From the NCBI GenBank assembly GCA_037576215.1, contig JBANDB010000001.1:3410001-3474000 (forward strand): a DNA stretch of 64,000 bases, written 5' to 3'. The DNA comes from Armillaria gallica (Eukaryota > Basidiomycota > Agaricomycetes > Agaricales > Physalacriaceae). Within the stretch, counting starts at the first letter, position 1. Each line of letters opens with the position of its first letter. Positions 34,793-47,566 of this stretch are shown here, piece after piece. A program made the translations under genes and the position numbers. Under the pieces are notes generated by a model that saw only the letters and a program-made list of their open reading frames with translations, had not been told where the DNA came from and did no database searches.

Positions 34793-37700
34793 ATGGCGCT
34801 GGTGGTGTCGCCACCTGGGCTGCAAGAAGCTACCAAAAACTCGACTACGACATGGCAGGTGGACCTGGAGTCATTATTTCACCACGCCAAGGACCGCTTT
34901 CCTGATGTTGTATGGGAAGTTGGGATAGATGACCAAACGGAAGAGGTGTGGGGACACAAAGGTGAGTATGATGGCCCTGGCGACGGGGATATATGCTGAT
35001 TCCAATGACTGTAAGCAATCGTGTATGCCCGGGCACCTCCGAGCTTCCAAAGTCGCTACTTCAGTTTCAAGCCAAACAATGCTCCTTCGCCTCTTGGATA
35101 CTCTTCACCCGTACCCACCACATCGGCCCTTTCTCTTTCTCTAGGACTCGACATTCCTCATCTTGGTGATGACGGCTCACGTACGTCGTCACCAATGCGG
35201 GTCACGTCGCCAGCACCTTCCGCGATGACGGGCACCATTTTACGTTTAAATACCCCCATCAATCCCGCTCTTTTCTCCAACGAGCTTGAATACCTTTATA
35301 CCGGACAAGGCTTTGGAGAAGCCTTTGAATTTCTCTTTGACTCCTCAGAGTCGCGGCAGGAAGGCGACGCTGAAGAGCTACGTATCGACAAACTTCGAAA
35401 GGACCTCGTTTTTATGTGGCGGTCCCGACTCTATTCTGACGTGCGTATTGAGCTCACTGGGACGTTTTCGACGTCCAACCCCGAACACACAACTGCCATC
35501 TTCTCTTCTCACCGATTCATTCTGGTTTCGCGATGTTCTTATTTCCACACCGCCCTCATCTCGTGGCCATCTGCACCCTCTAAGTCCACCTCTTCCGAAG
35601 CTCTCACTCTTTCACTTCCTTCTCCACCATTTACTCCTGCATCACTACATTTCACGCTTGGTTTTATCTACACCGGCACCCTCGTCTTTTCACATCGGAG
35701 TTACGATCTCGATACAGCCTTCCATATCCTGAGATCTGCCACTTACCTCTCTCTTCAAACTCTCTATGATGAAATACAAGCACGTATCGTCCAAGAGATG
35801 ATGCACGGCCTGTATCATGCATTCCTGGAATTCTCCGAGTACGAGCGTATAACTGGAGGCAAATGGGGTACAGGGGGATGTAGATGTCGCCAGTGCGCCC
35901 GGCGCGCACCCCGTGTCCTTGAATTCGCGTTATCGGATGACGTTAAGAACGCTCACCTCGACCGCGGAGCCCGGCGAGCATTGGTTGGGCTCTTCGGTGA
36001 GGGCTGGTGTACATCAGAGTTCTCCGCTCTCCCCCAAAAGATTAAAGATAATCTACTTAAGGGTGTTGGCAAGCGTACCACCCCGCAGAATGTTTTTGCT
36101 TTGCTTTTCGCCGCTGAGCATGCTCTCGGAAAGATAAACAACGTCATCGATGCCTGGGCAGATTCAGTCCGGGATATGATCTTATTGGGCCGAAAGACGA
36201 TTGATAATGTATTAGCCTCCCAGTCTGACGCATGCTTTTCGCAACCCGACTGGCTCGAGCTGATGGAGACGGACGGAGTGCGGTTTGAGGACGGCGAACG
36301 CGTTGACTGGATCATGGCATCCGTTAAGAGAGGAGTGAACGACAAGAATGCTGCTATTGTGTATCAGACACTGGTGTCAGACATCTTGCTACGTCCTCAT
36401 CCAACGGAGAATGACCAGGCCATGCTCCCCGGAACGAGCCACGTACGTGTTCAGGTCGAGCAAACTAGACTGGATGTTTTATCCTGGTTACGCAAACGCT
36501 GGTTGGGCGTGAGAAATGAAGGTGGATTTGAGGGATTAGACGGATGGGCTATTAAAGAAATAAGTGATAGTGCGTAATAGTTATTCCTTTCCGCTTCTTT
36601 TTCTAACACCATCTAGATATTGAAATCCCTGTCGATGATCTCCAGAAGCCCGCACTCAACGGGGGTGCAAAGAATACACCGCGAGCTTCCCTGAGCGCTC
36701 CAAAGGACGCTGACAAGGACAGCGACATGCAGTCCATGCGTGTAAGCGTCCTTTCCCGCAATCTCCCGGCACGATCGAACGCATCCATTACACCTTCCGT
36801 TCGGAGCGCGCGTACAGCTGCATCTAGATTTTCTGTAGCTTCCACTTCCACCTCTGCCTCATCTCCACGGCGGAAGGTCACAGATCCGCGACCGGATTCA
36901 AAGCTTACTCCACCCAAGTCATCCTCACCTACTCCTACGCCCTCACTCAATGAACCAGCAGAGGAGACAGAGGCTCGCACAACACCAAGTGCACCTTTGC
37001 CCAAGAAGATAGTTGGGTCCTCGTCTGTCTCTTCTGTCTCTTCACGACGGTCTTTAGCATCCACGACTTCCTCATTGTCTAGACCAAAATCCATCGCATC
37101 CATCGCATCCGTTCGGACGGCCAGGAGCCAGGCTTCGACTGTGAGGAAATCAACGCCTGCCTCGAGTTTACGGCCGCCGTTATCAATTGTATCATCACGG
37201 CCAAGCTCTCGGGTCTCGACGGTGAGCACGAACACAACAAATGATGGTGCAAGCACTGCATATAAAACGGCAACTTCGCGCTCTCGGAAGAGTTCGACAG
37301 CATCCAATTTGAGCACTTCTTCTGTGAGGACCACAAAGTCAACGACTAGTTTGGCTTCAAAATCGCCTTCCACAAGAAGTCCAGTGGTCAAGAAAGCGCC
37401 ATCTATCGCACCATCCATACGCTCGACTACATCAACTGCCTCAACTGCCAGGAGAAGTATTTCGGGAACACCGGTGAAAAAGGAAGCGAAAATACCCGTA
37501 CCTCCCCTTCCGAAAGCGAAACCCAAAGTTACACGTGCGCAAAGTCTAGTATCAGAGCATAAGAAGACGGAAAGTGTGGCCAGCACCAGTAGCACCGCAT
37601 CAACGCTCAAACGCAAAGGTTCGTCGGATACGATCAAAACCACCTCTGCTCCCCCCAAAACACCGCCTACCGAACCCGCCACCATCTCATCTACACCATC

Positions 37701-38184
37701 TGTGTCCCCTCAGGCGAAGGGCGCGACCTTAGAAATCGGCATCCCTTGCATCATTTCCTCACGGCGGAAGCGCTTCAAGGCTTACGCTCGATACATCGGC
37801 GAAGTCGAGGGAGAGTTAGGAAGCTGGGTCGGTGTGGAAGTTCCAGGGAATTTCACTGGCGATCTGGGTGGCGAGTGGAATGATGGCTCTTGGGGTGGAG
37901 TCCGATATTTCGATATCGGGGGTGGAGCAGGGAGTGAGTGGGGGGATGGCTCGGGATCAGGATTTGCAGGTCGACGTAAAGCCGATTGGGTGCATATGCC
38001 CAGGAATGGGAACGGGACGGTGAAGGGGGTGAAGAGACCTGCTGAAGGTATGGGTGGGCGGGCGAAACGAATAAGAAGTTCCAGTCCAGCAGGAAGTGAT
38101 AGCGAGACGGCTGAGAGCCGAGGTCTGTTTGTGAGACCACAACAGGTATTGTATGTTGTAGACGCGATTGATGGGGATCTCTAG
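34793..38184 (+). CDS. BTB/POZ and CAP-Gly domain protein
   Basis: Three exons (34793-34961, 35016-36569, 36617-38184) with introns of 54 and 47 nt in phase, 1096 residues. The BTB domain begins LYSDVRIELTG and runs through SSHRFILVSRCSYFHTAL to FIYTGTLVF and a BACK-like region (about residues 190-380). A Cys-rich CRCRQC follows. The middle third (about 600-900) is Ser/Thr/Ala-rich and basic, likely microtubule-binding. The C-terminus is a CAP-Gly domain (GELGSWVGVEV, then NDGSWGGVRYF). This suggests a cytoskeletal adaptor. The link is supported by the exon 2-3 splice, not by two separate genes. Function is inferred from domains only. Confidence 0.82.
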
Positions 38185-40361
38185 GGACCATTTTCTGGTT
38201 ATATTTTTTTTCTTCTTTTCCTTCTCATTTCCCAAGTTACATACTGCATATCATCATGGATTTCCAAGTATCCCAACGCTCCTTCTTCTAATTTTTCTCT
38301 AACCTTTGTCTGTTTCTTCTCCGTTTAGGCGCTACTTCACTAATTATCGCATCTGATATATTTAGTTAACACACTCTTTAAATCGAAATGCAACTTATTC
38401 TGTTGTAGTAGAACGAAACATGTACTTGCTGTGATACCATAGATATTATGGACGAGAGTTACCTTTAGGAAAATACAAATTTGACCTTAAACTGGTCTAT
38501 CAGCACTAAGTTGTGATTCTTTCTGTTCCAAGATTTAGGCCGACCCTGGTATTTCTCAAGTCGTATGGTCTGATCGGGTAATGAACTTCTGTATGAAACT
38601 GTTGAATGCCGTCACAAAGAGAAATAACATATAAGAAGCATCCCTTTCATTTCTGGCTCTTCGATTCGGCCCCGACTCAATTTAAACAGTCGTACATTTG
38701 AATTTTACGGAACCGAATCTATCAAGACTCTTAAAAAGAGTAAACCATGCAAATGTTGCTTGTGTGTTGCCCTCATGTTTCTGTCTCTGAGATCGCCATG
38801 ATACCAAACTTGAGAATAAGTAAGTGTTACGAGACAAATATACGTTGAGTATACGAGTCGGAGAAGGATCAGGCCCGAGAACCGAATTGGTGAACGGCGG
38901 ACAATTACGGTTTGGTAAAGAGCATGTATATCCATGACAGGGTCAATGTTGGTCAAAACAACGATGCAGTCTTCAAGTTCAATTGGATGAATGCTCGGTA
39001 GTCGGGCCGGGCAGCGAGGAGGTGATGACTAAAAATGGAAGGTTCCACGTGACTGAGTCTTTGCGATCATTGCTTTCTCCTCCCAAGTCGACAAGTCTTC
39101 CCGGCATGCGGCTACGTGTCTCTTCTGCAGCAAACGTATACATCTTGGTTTCAATGCCCATATCTGCTTCTTGCACTTACATACTATACTACGCGTATCA
39201 AGCGTTAGCTCCCGCTGAGATAAGTTGAATATGGAGCAAGCTGAAGTCAGCGTAAGTTTCTTTGTTATCACTTCTGCCTTTCTAACCTCTTCTATTTGAA
39301 ATTGCAATAATATCAATCGAGGCGGTAGTAACCGTACAGCAGGGCAGCCGACTCTGGTACGGACCATAAATTTGAGGATATGGAACTCGAGTTAAACTTC
39401 GTGTTTGGGGGATATCGTCGGATTGTGGCAAAGAATCCTGCGACACCGATGAGTGGCCACGTCTTAGTAAGGCTATCTCCCTCGAGGATACGTGCACGTA
39501 CTGATTTCTGTACATGGGTTCGAGTCCGAGAACCATCTCGAACTTGCACGTCCCTAGTGGACGCGTCTGGGTGCTCTCATTTAAGGAGGCGTAGTAATCT
39601 GCGTGTTTCAACTTGATGCCGCTTGCGTATAGCGTTTTGGGGAATACTGACAGGTGTGAAATGCGGGAAATTCATATTCAAAGCTCTGCCCAGGAGACTC
39701 TCAAGGGGCGCGCGCCAAAGAAGGGTGCAAACGCGAAAAGGAGGGAAATACAGATTACGAATCCAAGACACCACCGCAATACGGTTGCACGGAAATATAT
39801 TATGCGGGAAGGAAGCAATCTGCAAGAGACACGAAGCGAATTTCGTACAAGATCGAAAAATTTACGAAAAAGCGGGTGTAGGATTTCCGTCGCGTTCCAG
39901 GATGCAGCTCTAAAATTGTGAGGGGTAGTACTCGTGACCGCACAAGAGGGCCAAGTTGCACGCGTGTACACATAGAGGCTAGCCTAACGCGTCAAAATAT
40001 GAAATTGATGAGGCTAAAAACTTTTTCAGGCTACTCAAATGAGCTACGGTCCTTGACGCTTCAAGCAAGTTCAAGGTGAGCTTGGATTCGATTTTTGACA
40101 CTACCTTTTCTCTCTTAACTTCAATATATCCCGTAGAATTGTTCTGGCGCCATCCCTACAAACATCCCTATCTTAGTCGGCCAGAAATACATACGCGCTC
40201 GAATCCCCTCTTTTCACCCCACAGCGATCGCGCAAAGGGGCGCGGAGGTGATCAGCTGAATCCCCTAGGTGTGCCCCGTGGGGTAGGGCTGTCTCACAAG
40301 GCGCATGTCTCGGAATCCCGCAGGGGGTGGCCATCCGCCCAGTTCGAGCCCATTTTGCACG
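38185..40361. other. Intergenic, promoter of ADH at the end
   Basis: A 2.2-kb stretch without a supported gene. Short frames at 39029-39367 and 39613-39921 are probably chance. The last 400 bases before the alcohol dehydrogenase form a CT-rich promoter. Confidence 0.45.
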
Positions 40362-40367
40362 TATAAA
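40362..40367 (+). promoter_or_regulatory. TATA box of the alcohol dehydrogenase gene
   Basis: TATAAA, 89 bases before the ATG, followed by a long CT-rich tract at 40383-40425 that probably contains the transcription start. This arrangement is typical of highly expressed fungal genes. Confidence 0.7.
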
Positions 40368-40450
40368 AGCGCGTCGGTCACATCTCAGTCTTCACCAATC
40401 CACTCCTTCTCTCATTCTCTCTTGAAAACCAAAGCTTTTATCTATCAACA

Positions 40451-41990
40451 ATGTCCAACTTCCAGATCCCCAAGGTCCAGAAGGTCGCCATCGTCCAGAA
40501 GACTGGAGGCACCATCGAGATCAAGAAAGACTTCCCCGTGAGGCAGCAAAATGAGCTCGCTCCCGGAGAATGTCTTATCAAAATGGAGGCTTCAGGTTCG
40601 TTGGAAATTTTTCGTTGCACATTCTAGCAGAGTTGACTGTCTTTTCGAGTCCAGGCTGTTGCCACACCGACTTGCACGCCGCCATTGGCGACTGGCCCAT
40701 CGCTCCCATGACCCCCCTCATCGGTGGACACGAAGGTGTCGGCATTGTTGTAGCTATCGGAAGCAACACCAACGCGTCGTATGTTTTCTCCCGTAAGATA
40801 TCAAACGCCACTCACTAAGTTTTTGATAGGCCTGTTCATTTGGGTGATCGCGTTGGAATCAAGTGGCTCGCCGATTCTTGCTTGAACTGCGAGGACTGCC
40901 GCAAAGGCCGTGAACAGAGTACGCACTTTTTATCTATGTCCGTACCATCCACTTACTCTGTTCTTAGACTGCGCCAGTGCCAAGTTGAGCGGTTACACGG
41001 TCGACGGCACCTTCGCCGAATACGCGGTTTCCTACGTCAACCATGTTACCCCCATCCCTGAAGGTTTCCCCTCCGATGCTGCTGCTTCCATCCTTTGCGC
41101 TGTACGTTTTTTACACCCTCTGGTTATATTTCTTCTTATCTCATACTATTTTATAGGGTGTCACCGTCTACCGCGCCATCAAGTACAGCCAAACTAGCGC
41201 CGGAGACTGGATCGTCCTCCCTGGTGCTGGAGGAGGTCTCGGACATCTTGGTGCGTCCCCTTACAGGTTTCCTCTTGAATATCAAGTAACCGTCCTTCCA
41301 GCCGTCCAATATGCTCGTGCTCGTGGCCTCCGAGTCATTGCTATCGGTATGCCATTATCATGCATTCTTAAACATCTGCTAACTTCTTCACAGATAGCGG
41401 TGCCGAGAAGAAGAAACTCACCCTGAGCCTTGGTGCTGAGGTTTGGATCGATTTCAAGGAATCCAAGGACATCGTCGCAGACGTCAGGCTCGCCACTGGT
41501 GGATATGGTGCTCACTCAGCCGTTGTCACTGCTGCCCACGTGAGTTGACTGTCCTTTTTGTACCTCATCCAGCATCTCAAGTCTTCTTTTAGAGCTCCGG
41601 TTACACTCAGGCGCTCGACTACCTTCGCCCCGGTGCTACTCTCATGGCAGTCGGTCTCCCCGGAACTTCCACCTTGAACGCGTCCATCTTCTTCACCGTC
41701 TTCAAGGTACTTATTTTGGTATCTGCTCTAGCCCGCCAATTTAACATCCATTCCAGAGCATCAGCATCCTCGGCTCCTACGTCGGAAACCGTCAAGATGC
41801 ACGGGAAGCCCTCGACCTTGCCGCTCGTGGTAAAGTCAAGGTTCACTTCATCACCAAGGACCTCAAGGAGCTCCAGAAGTAAGTGCATCGAATTCATCAC
41901 CCTGACAGGTGCTGATCATCCTTTAGCGTCTACGACGGAATGGCTGCCGGAAAGGTTGCGGGTCGTGTTGTTTTCGACCTCAAGAAGTAA
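40451..41990 (+). CDS. ADH: Zinc-dependent alcohol dehydrogenase
   Basis: Ten exons with GT-AG introns (40451-40595, 40655-40778, 40830-40918, 40968-41101, 41157-41250, 41302-41346, 41394-41539, 41593-41706, 41757-41878, 41927-41990) sum to 358 residues without a break. Hallmarks: GCCHTDLHA (catalytic zinc Cys), GGHEGVGIV (His), [15 protein letters not shown] (structural zinc Cys set), GAGGGLGH (NAD-binding loop) and a terminal VAGRVVFDL. It interconverts ethanol and acetaldehyde in the cytosol with NAD(H), Adh1-type. The strong promoter and many introns suit a housekeeping, highly expressed gene. Confidence 0.96.
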
Positions 41991-42104
41991 AGGAGTCAAG
42001 GATTGGATAGAAGGAAATAAGCTATTGTAAAATTATCATTTCGTATTTATTCTACCTCTCGGAATGGAATCATTGACATTGTACATCCTACTCGTCTGCC
42101 TCAT

Positions 42105-42977
42105 CTAGGAATCATTTTCTGCTACCCACCTGATTACTTCTCGATAATAAGTCTTTTTTGTTACTTCGTCTGTCTCCACCTGACTGACCAGTCCATAACC
42201 GGGACAGTAATACCAAATCGTGCATGCAGCTTCGTGATGCGTATTCTCTTCTACATCAAAACCATCAGTCAGAACCTTCAGAAGACTCCACATTCCTCGT
42301 TGGACACATTCCGCGGCCAAGTCCGTCGTATGTGCAGGGTGCAGATACTTCGCATTTGCCCGTCCGGTAGAATGCACTGCTCCCATCGTATGTGCCTCTG
42401 CAGGTTCCAGATAGGTCTCCAGCTCGGAGAGTGATCCTTCCTTAACCATGGCCTGCAGAGTTTTGGCCCAGAGTTCCAATGATTCAATATTCTTTATGTC
42501 GATGGGAAACGCGAATTTGTGGTACGCCCATAAGGGGGAGATAGGGTACGCGTAAACGGGTAAAGGGTGGCACGCGTTAAAGGAAAAATGCGCGGAGTAT
42601 TGCAAGTAGAGCTCGCCTCGTCTGTAAATTGTGGTGAGTGGATGCCATGAATGGTGTTCAAGTGCACTTACGGCGAGAGTACTGCGTGCTCGAGCATGTA
42701 CCAATACTCCTCATTCTCCTCCGAGTCTAAAACTGGGACAATCATCAATGCCTATGAAAATTCGGTTAGACGAAGGTTACGAGTACGAATACCGACATAC
42801 CTGAACGATCTTGCATAGATTCAGCAGCTCCGGAGGGGTGTCGGTGGGCAACTCCACGTAGACACGGTCTCCCAGCGTTGTGTTTGTAAACATGAGATCC
42901 CGCTTGGTGTCTTCCATGGAATAGTATTTTTCGAGCGCGGAGAAGTGCTGCTCTTGGGAAGAGTTCGGGAACTGCAT
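42105..42977 (-). CDS. Uncharacterised protein, 257 residues
   Basis: Exons 42801-42977, 42672-42751 and 42105-42621, with 49- and 50-nt introns in phase. Start chosen is the ATG giving MQFPNSSQEQHFSALEKYYS; an upstream in-frame candidate exists near 43076. The protein is a mixed soluble type with an acidic early region (LDSEENEEYWYML) and a C-terminal region with KTLQAMVKEGSLSELETYL. No signal peptide, membrane helix or known domain is recognised. The tight intron structure and clean frame argue for a real gene. Confidence 0.65.
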
Positions 42978-43982
42978 AGTGAGATGAGGCACGGAAGTGA
43001 AGGAAATCTCTGATTTATGTGCTGCCTCTTCCAAACTTATAAGTACCCTCACTGACAATTGGATAGGCCGAGACACAGAAATACACTATAACCCCGACAA
43101 CATAGATCAAGAGACAATAGGTCTGAGAATGCCATCCAAAAGTTGGCTGGTCATTGACATAGAGCATTGAGCAACCATAAGAGACGCGCCAGACAAAAAG
43201 ATCCCGGTAGGGTCTTGAGGAACTAGGATCACAATGAACAAGAATTCATTGCAACATAATGCAACATAATACTGCAGTGGTTGGTGGTGGCTTTAGACAA
43301 TGAGCGTATCCGAGCAAAAGTTTGGCAAAAACGTCAGGTACATCAATGTCAAATTCAAAATACCTGCTTGCTTGACAATGCTCGCCCTTAATGCATAGGA
43401 TTTTGATCCGATCCATGACGCAAATAGATTCAAACGGGAAGAGACTGGTTACAACAATCAGGTATTGATAGGGTGTTCATGGTCATAAGCTGAACTGGTG
43501 AAGAATATAAGCCAAAATCCCAGCGTTTGTACTCCCGGCGGACCAATGCCACCCAGGGTCTACGCTTGTTTACCTGAGCTCAGAGCCGTGTCAGCAGAGG
43601 CAATCAATCAAGTTTTCTGCTCTTAGCGGCTGGGCGCCCAAAACCAAGTGGAGAGCTTCAAAGACTGAGACTTGAACGGAACCCACAAAAACTGTTTCTG
43701 GTAAATTGTGGTCGAGTGGCCAGAGCGCCAAAACGACCACCAGTTCTACACAGTTGTATTTTTGTACTTCCTGAAATCCGATATCCTACAAACAAGATCC
43801 TGAAAACTAGATACGTATACGATGTAAGTGTTCGAACGAGAACTGTCCGTTGTAAGATACTTGATGATCGATGGTTTTAGTGTTATGAGAAAAGAGGTAT
43901 CGAGATATGCAATAAATAAATGACTTTCGTATCAGACTCATCGCCAAGGGATATATTAACTAAAGAGAAAATAACCTGCGGC
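42978..43982. other. Intergenic
   Basis: A 1-kb spacer between a gene start and the 3' end of SKT5. No gene seen. A small tandem copy of GCAACATAAT lies at about 43252-43271. Confidence 0.5.
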
Positions 43983-46124
43983 TCACATGATAACACACTC
44001 CTTGTCCTCGGCCTTTGCACCCTGGAAGCCCATCTCCGCAAACGTAGTAGGACCTGGTGGCTTAGGCTTATCCTGCGCAGGAGGCTGCGGCGTAGCAGCT
44101 ACACCGCTTGGAATTCTACCTGTGGCCGGACTAGCTGTTCTTCTTCCCATCCCTACTGGCGACTCTGTTCTCGGCGGTTTCAATGAAGGCGAAGGCGATG
44201 ATGAAGTTGACGGGGGAGCCGAATTGAAGCCCGGATCTGCAAGTGAGTACCGGTTTCGTCCCGGCATTTGCTGGGGTTGCCCTCTGGCTGGCGCGTGCAT
44301 AGGATGACTGTTTGGCGGAGGCATGCTAATGCTGTCCCGGTGTGGTGCTGACTGGGGCATATCGATAAGTGTGTTTTTGCGAATCACTTCAACGACATTA
44401 GGGTTGCCAGAAGCCGCTCCACGACGAGCGCCTTGGGGTTGTGCTTCCGATTTCAAACGAGCTTGGGTTCGGGTTCGCACAAGCTTGGATTCGGTAATGA
44501 CGTCGTGCTCTTGGCGAGAGAGTGGAACTGGACGTGACTGAGTGAGAGCATCAAGTCGGTCTCGAGCATCAGTATTGCCGTGCGAATCTGCCTATGAAAA
44601 AAGTCAGGACAAAGGCAACAAAACGAAGCAGTAAACTCGCCTTTCGGTACCAGTCGATAGCCTTGACCACATCAATTGGACCGCCTACGCCTACCTCGGC
44701 ATAGTAACCCATAGCAAATTCTGCGCTTGGCAGCCCCTGGTTTGCAGCGCGCTCGGCAAATACCCAAGCTAAGCCTTCGTCCTTCTCAAAGGCACCTTCT
44801 GATCCACATAGGAACCATTTCGAGAGAGCCATGTCAGCCTCAACCTCTCCTGCTTGCGAGGCCTTTGAGTACCACTCGACTGATTGAAGAGCATCAAATT
44901 GCCAAGGGTACTGAGCAAATTCGTACGCATGTGCAAGCTTGTACTGGGCCGGAGGGAAGTGAAGGTAAGCTGATCGCTCGAGATGGGTACGGGCTTCGAG
45001 GGGGGCAGATGAGCCAGCGGGTATGAGGGGCTGTAGAAGAGCTGGTGGAACGGAGACAAGGTTGAACTCGTTGAGAAGAAGAAGTGCATAGACGTATGCA
45101 GGCTGTGGAGTTTCAAGAGAAGAAAGAGTGGCAGCACGCTGGAGGAGAGGTAAAGCAGTCTGGGGGGATGCAGGAAGACCAAGCTGGCCTAGCAAGTGAG
45201 CCATGCCCATCCGCTGTTGGGATGATTAGATTAGATTATAAAGAGAGAGTCGGAACGAACGCACATAGATGGCCGCTTCGACGCCAAACTTGACACCACG
45301 TTCAAAACAGTCACGGGCATGAGTTAGGTCGTTGAACGATTCGTAATCTCTGCCCAGACGGAACCACGCCTTGTGGAATCCAGCGCGAGCAGCAGACTCG
45401 AAGTCCCTGAATGCTGCACGTGGATTGTGTGATAGCTGGTCGGGGAACGCACCACTGGCAGCGAGAGTAGCTCGCAGGTACAGCGCTTCTGCTTGCGGCG
45501 GCTGTGTCGAGGCAAGTGACAGGATGATTGGTACAGCATATTGAACCAGGCGGGAGAGATTTGGGTCCGTTATCGTCACCGGCCCAACGACTGGTTCATT
45601 GGGCGCGGCGTGAGTGTGTCTGTCTACAAGATACAGTACGTCTCGGCACCAGGCGATGCGCAAGGCAGGGTCGTGAGAAGGCAGTTGTACAGTGCCCATG
45701 GCGGAGTCGAGCGACGGTATCGTTGGAATCGGCGCCGTGAGCGACGTTTGCGGAGGCGTGGGTGGTAGAGGCGGCCGTCCAAAGGCGGAGAACGTCGGCG
45801 GTGTCCTGCCGATGGCGGCGATGGAATGTGACACGTCTACGTGAGACGGCGGTGAAGGCGAGCCAGGATACGGTAGAGCAAATCCGGGGTTATAGTTTAT
45901 CGACGGCGACATTGCAGGCGGTGACATTATACGCGACATTGCGTCTAGGTCGGCGGCGGCGCTGGTGACTTGGTGGGCGCGGGGGGCGGGCAAAGGTGTC
46001 GAGGCGTTGATACCGACCTCGTAGGGATGGTAGCGGATTTCTGGCGGGTGGGCGGGAGTGGCGGCGGGGCAGGAGCGGCGGCGTCGTAGTCGTAGGGACG
46101 CGGAGGTACGGGGGGTAGAGACAT
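43983..46124 (-). CDS. SKT5: Chitin synthase III activator (SKT5/CHS4), Sel1-repeat protein
   Basis: Exons 45265-46124, 44641-45213 and 43983-44591, about 680 residues if one base is added. The N-terminus is proline-rich (MSLPPVPPRP...). The middle is a series of Sel1/TPR-like helical repeats (ALYLRATLAASG, AWFRLGRDYESFND, QYKLAHAYEFAQ, AEFAMGYYAEVGVGG). The C-terminus is disordered and basic and ends CVIM, a CaaX farnesylation box found in fungal Chs4/Skt5. It recruits and activates class IV chitin synthase at the septum and growing tip. Intron 2 (44592-44640) has a GC donor and AG acceptor. The N-terminal codons need one more base near 46060-46070 in a CCG run to reach PEIRYHPYEVG. Confidence 0.88.
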
Positions 46125-47566
46125 CGTCGTCGAAGTAAGGAATTTAAGACAAGTCTATATTTGGGTCTATATTTGCGACTGATTTACAAATAACACTGCC
46201 ACACAGGCATTGCCTCTCTTATTTTTGGCCTAAGAATACTGTGCGACGCGATTATCGAGCAACTAACCAGTCGCTTTCACTGTTTCATCGTGAAACGTCT
46301 TTCCGAGAGAGGACTACTTGGAGACACTGCTGTGTGATCCTTGCTCGCGATCCGATACATACACGTGTACGCGGTATTTATACATAGCGTTCACTCAATT
46401 CAATTGTGAAATTCGCCTGTGCTCGTCCGCTGTGGCATCAATTGTTTACTCAGCGTCGACGCCAGACGGGCGACATCCTGCGACACCCTTGGCAAGGCTT
46501 GAGCTGATGAATATAAAACTGGGGCTGTAACCATGTCGACAGCTACTTAGCCAACATGTATGCACGTTCCCCTCAGTGCCGGCAATCAGGTGATACTAAG
46601 TACGTATATCGCTGGAATCGATGGCGAGCGAGTGACGTCGGATCTCCAACCACCTTTATACCCGCGTCTAACCTCTAATGTCGCGTACGAAAAGCGTGAA
46701 AGGGAAGTAAGTAGTCATGTTTCATGATTCCAGTGCTTGACTGATGGGCTCGAGAATGGCCAGGATTTCCGATTGGCCCTGGAGACAGGTGGTGACTCAT
46801 CTCTGACGTCCTGTTTTGCTATAATACCCTGCGATCTATGTTTATCCATCTATTAATGGTGCGCAGCTCACAGGAACAAGAACCCTTCCATCAAGGCCCA
46901 TCGATATGGACTGACATTCCAATGGCACCTTTCAAAGACGTGATTATTCAGGTTCAGTGGACATAGGCCTTCCTTTATTTAGATCCCGATGCCCGACGAT
47001 CGTCGGGATGACAGCGCACACCATTTGTCATCCAAGAAAGACACGCCCCGAACCCCGATACCACAGACGTCAATTTCCGCTTTGCATTGCGGGGAAGGAC
47101 GTTCTACATGGCTCTGATGGATTGAGCGTAAAACCGATTATCCTGGACGACATATCTCCCTCGGAACTTACCAGAAGACCAGCGGGGAAACGTTAAAATA
47201 CGTTTACACATACAATAGCATGCGTCCTGATTTCTGAGAAACAGTCAAATAACCTCCAGATTGTCAAAGGAAGTTCATTTCCGTGTAATTCGATTAGGTA
47301 CAGATATCCAAAGCTCAGCCTATTAATCATCTCCCGTAAGATAACTGTGGGAATAATAAGATGAGGTAGTCAGATGTGATATAAATACATTGGGGGACCG
47401 ACAACGTTGAAAACGACAAGAAAGCATGAAAATAATACATCATGTATAGTAGTGTGGGTCCGTGGATATCACTTTGTTGGATTCCGGGATCACAAGTGAA
47501 GTAGATGAGATGAGCGTACAGTCTTACTGCTGGGGGATGTAGGGCCTATAAAGACCGCTGTATCTT
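46125..47566. other. Intergenic
   Basis: Region between the start of SKT5 and the end of the photoreceptor gene, with no supported gene. A short plus-strand frame at 46957-47196 is likely chance. Confidence 0.5.

Noticed and set aside
36603..37685. A 360-codon minus-strand open frame
   Set aside because: It is the complement of the low-complexity CAP-Gly exon; composition and lack of motifs show it is a shadow of the real plus-strand gene.
39505..39540. tRNA B-box-like GGGTTCGAGTCC
   Set aside because: The flanking bases do not form a T stem and there is no A box at the right distance.
43700..43760. tRNA-like A-box string GGTCGAGTGGCC
   Set aside because: No matching B box, cloverleaf or acceptor stem can be drawn nearby.
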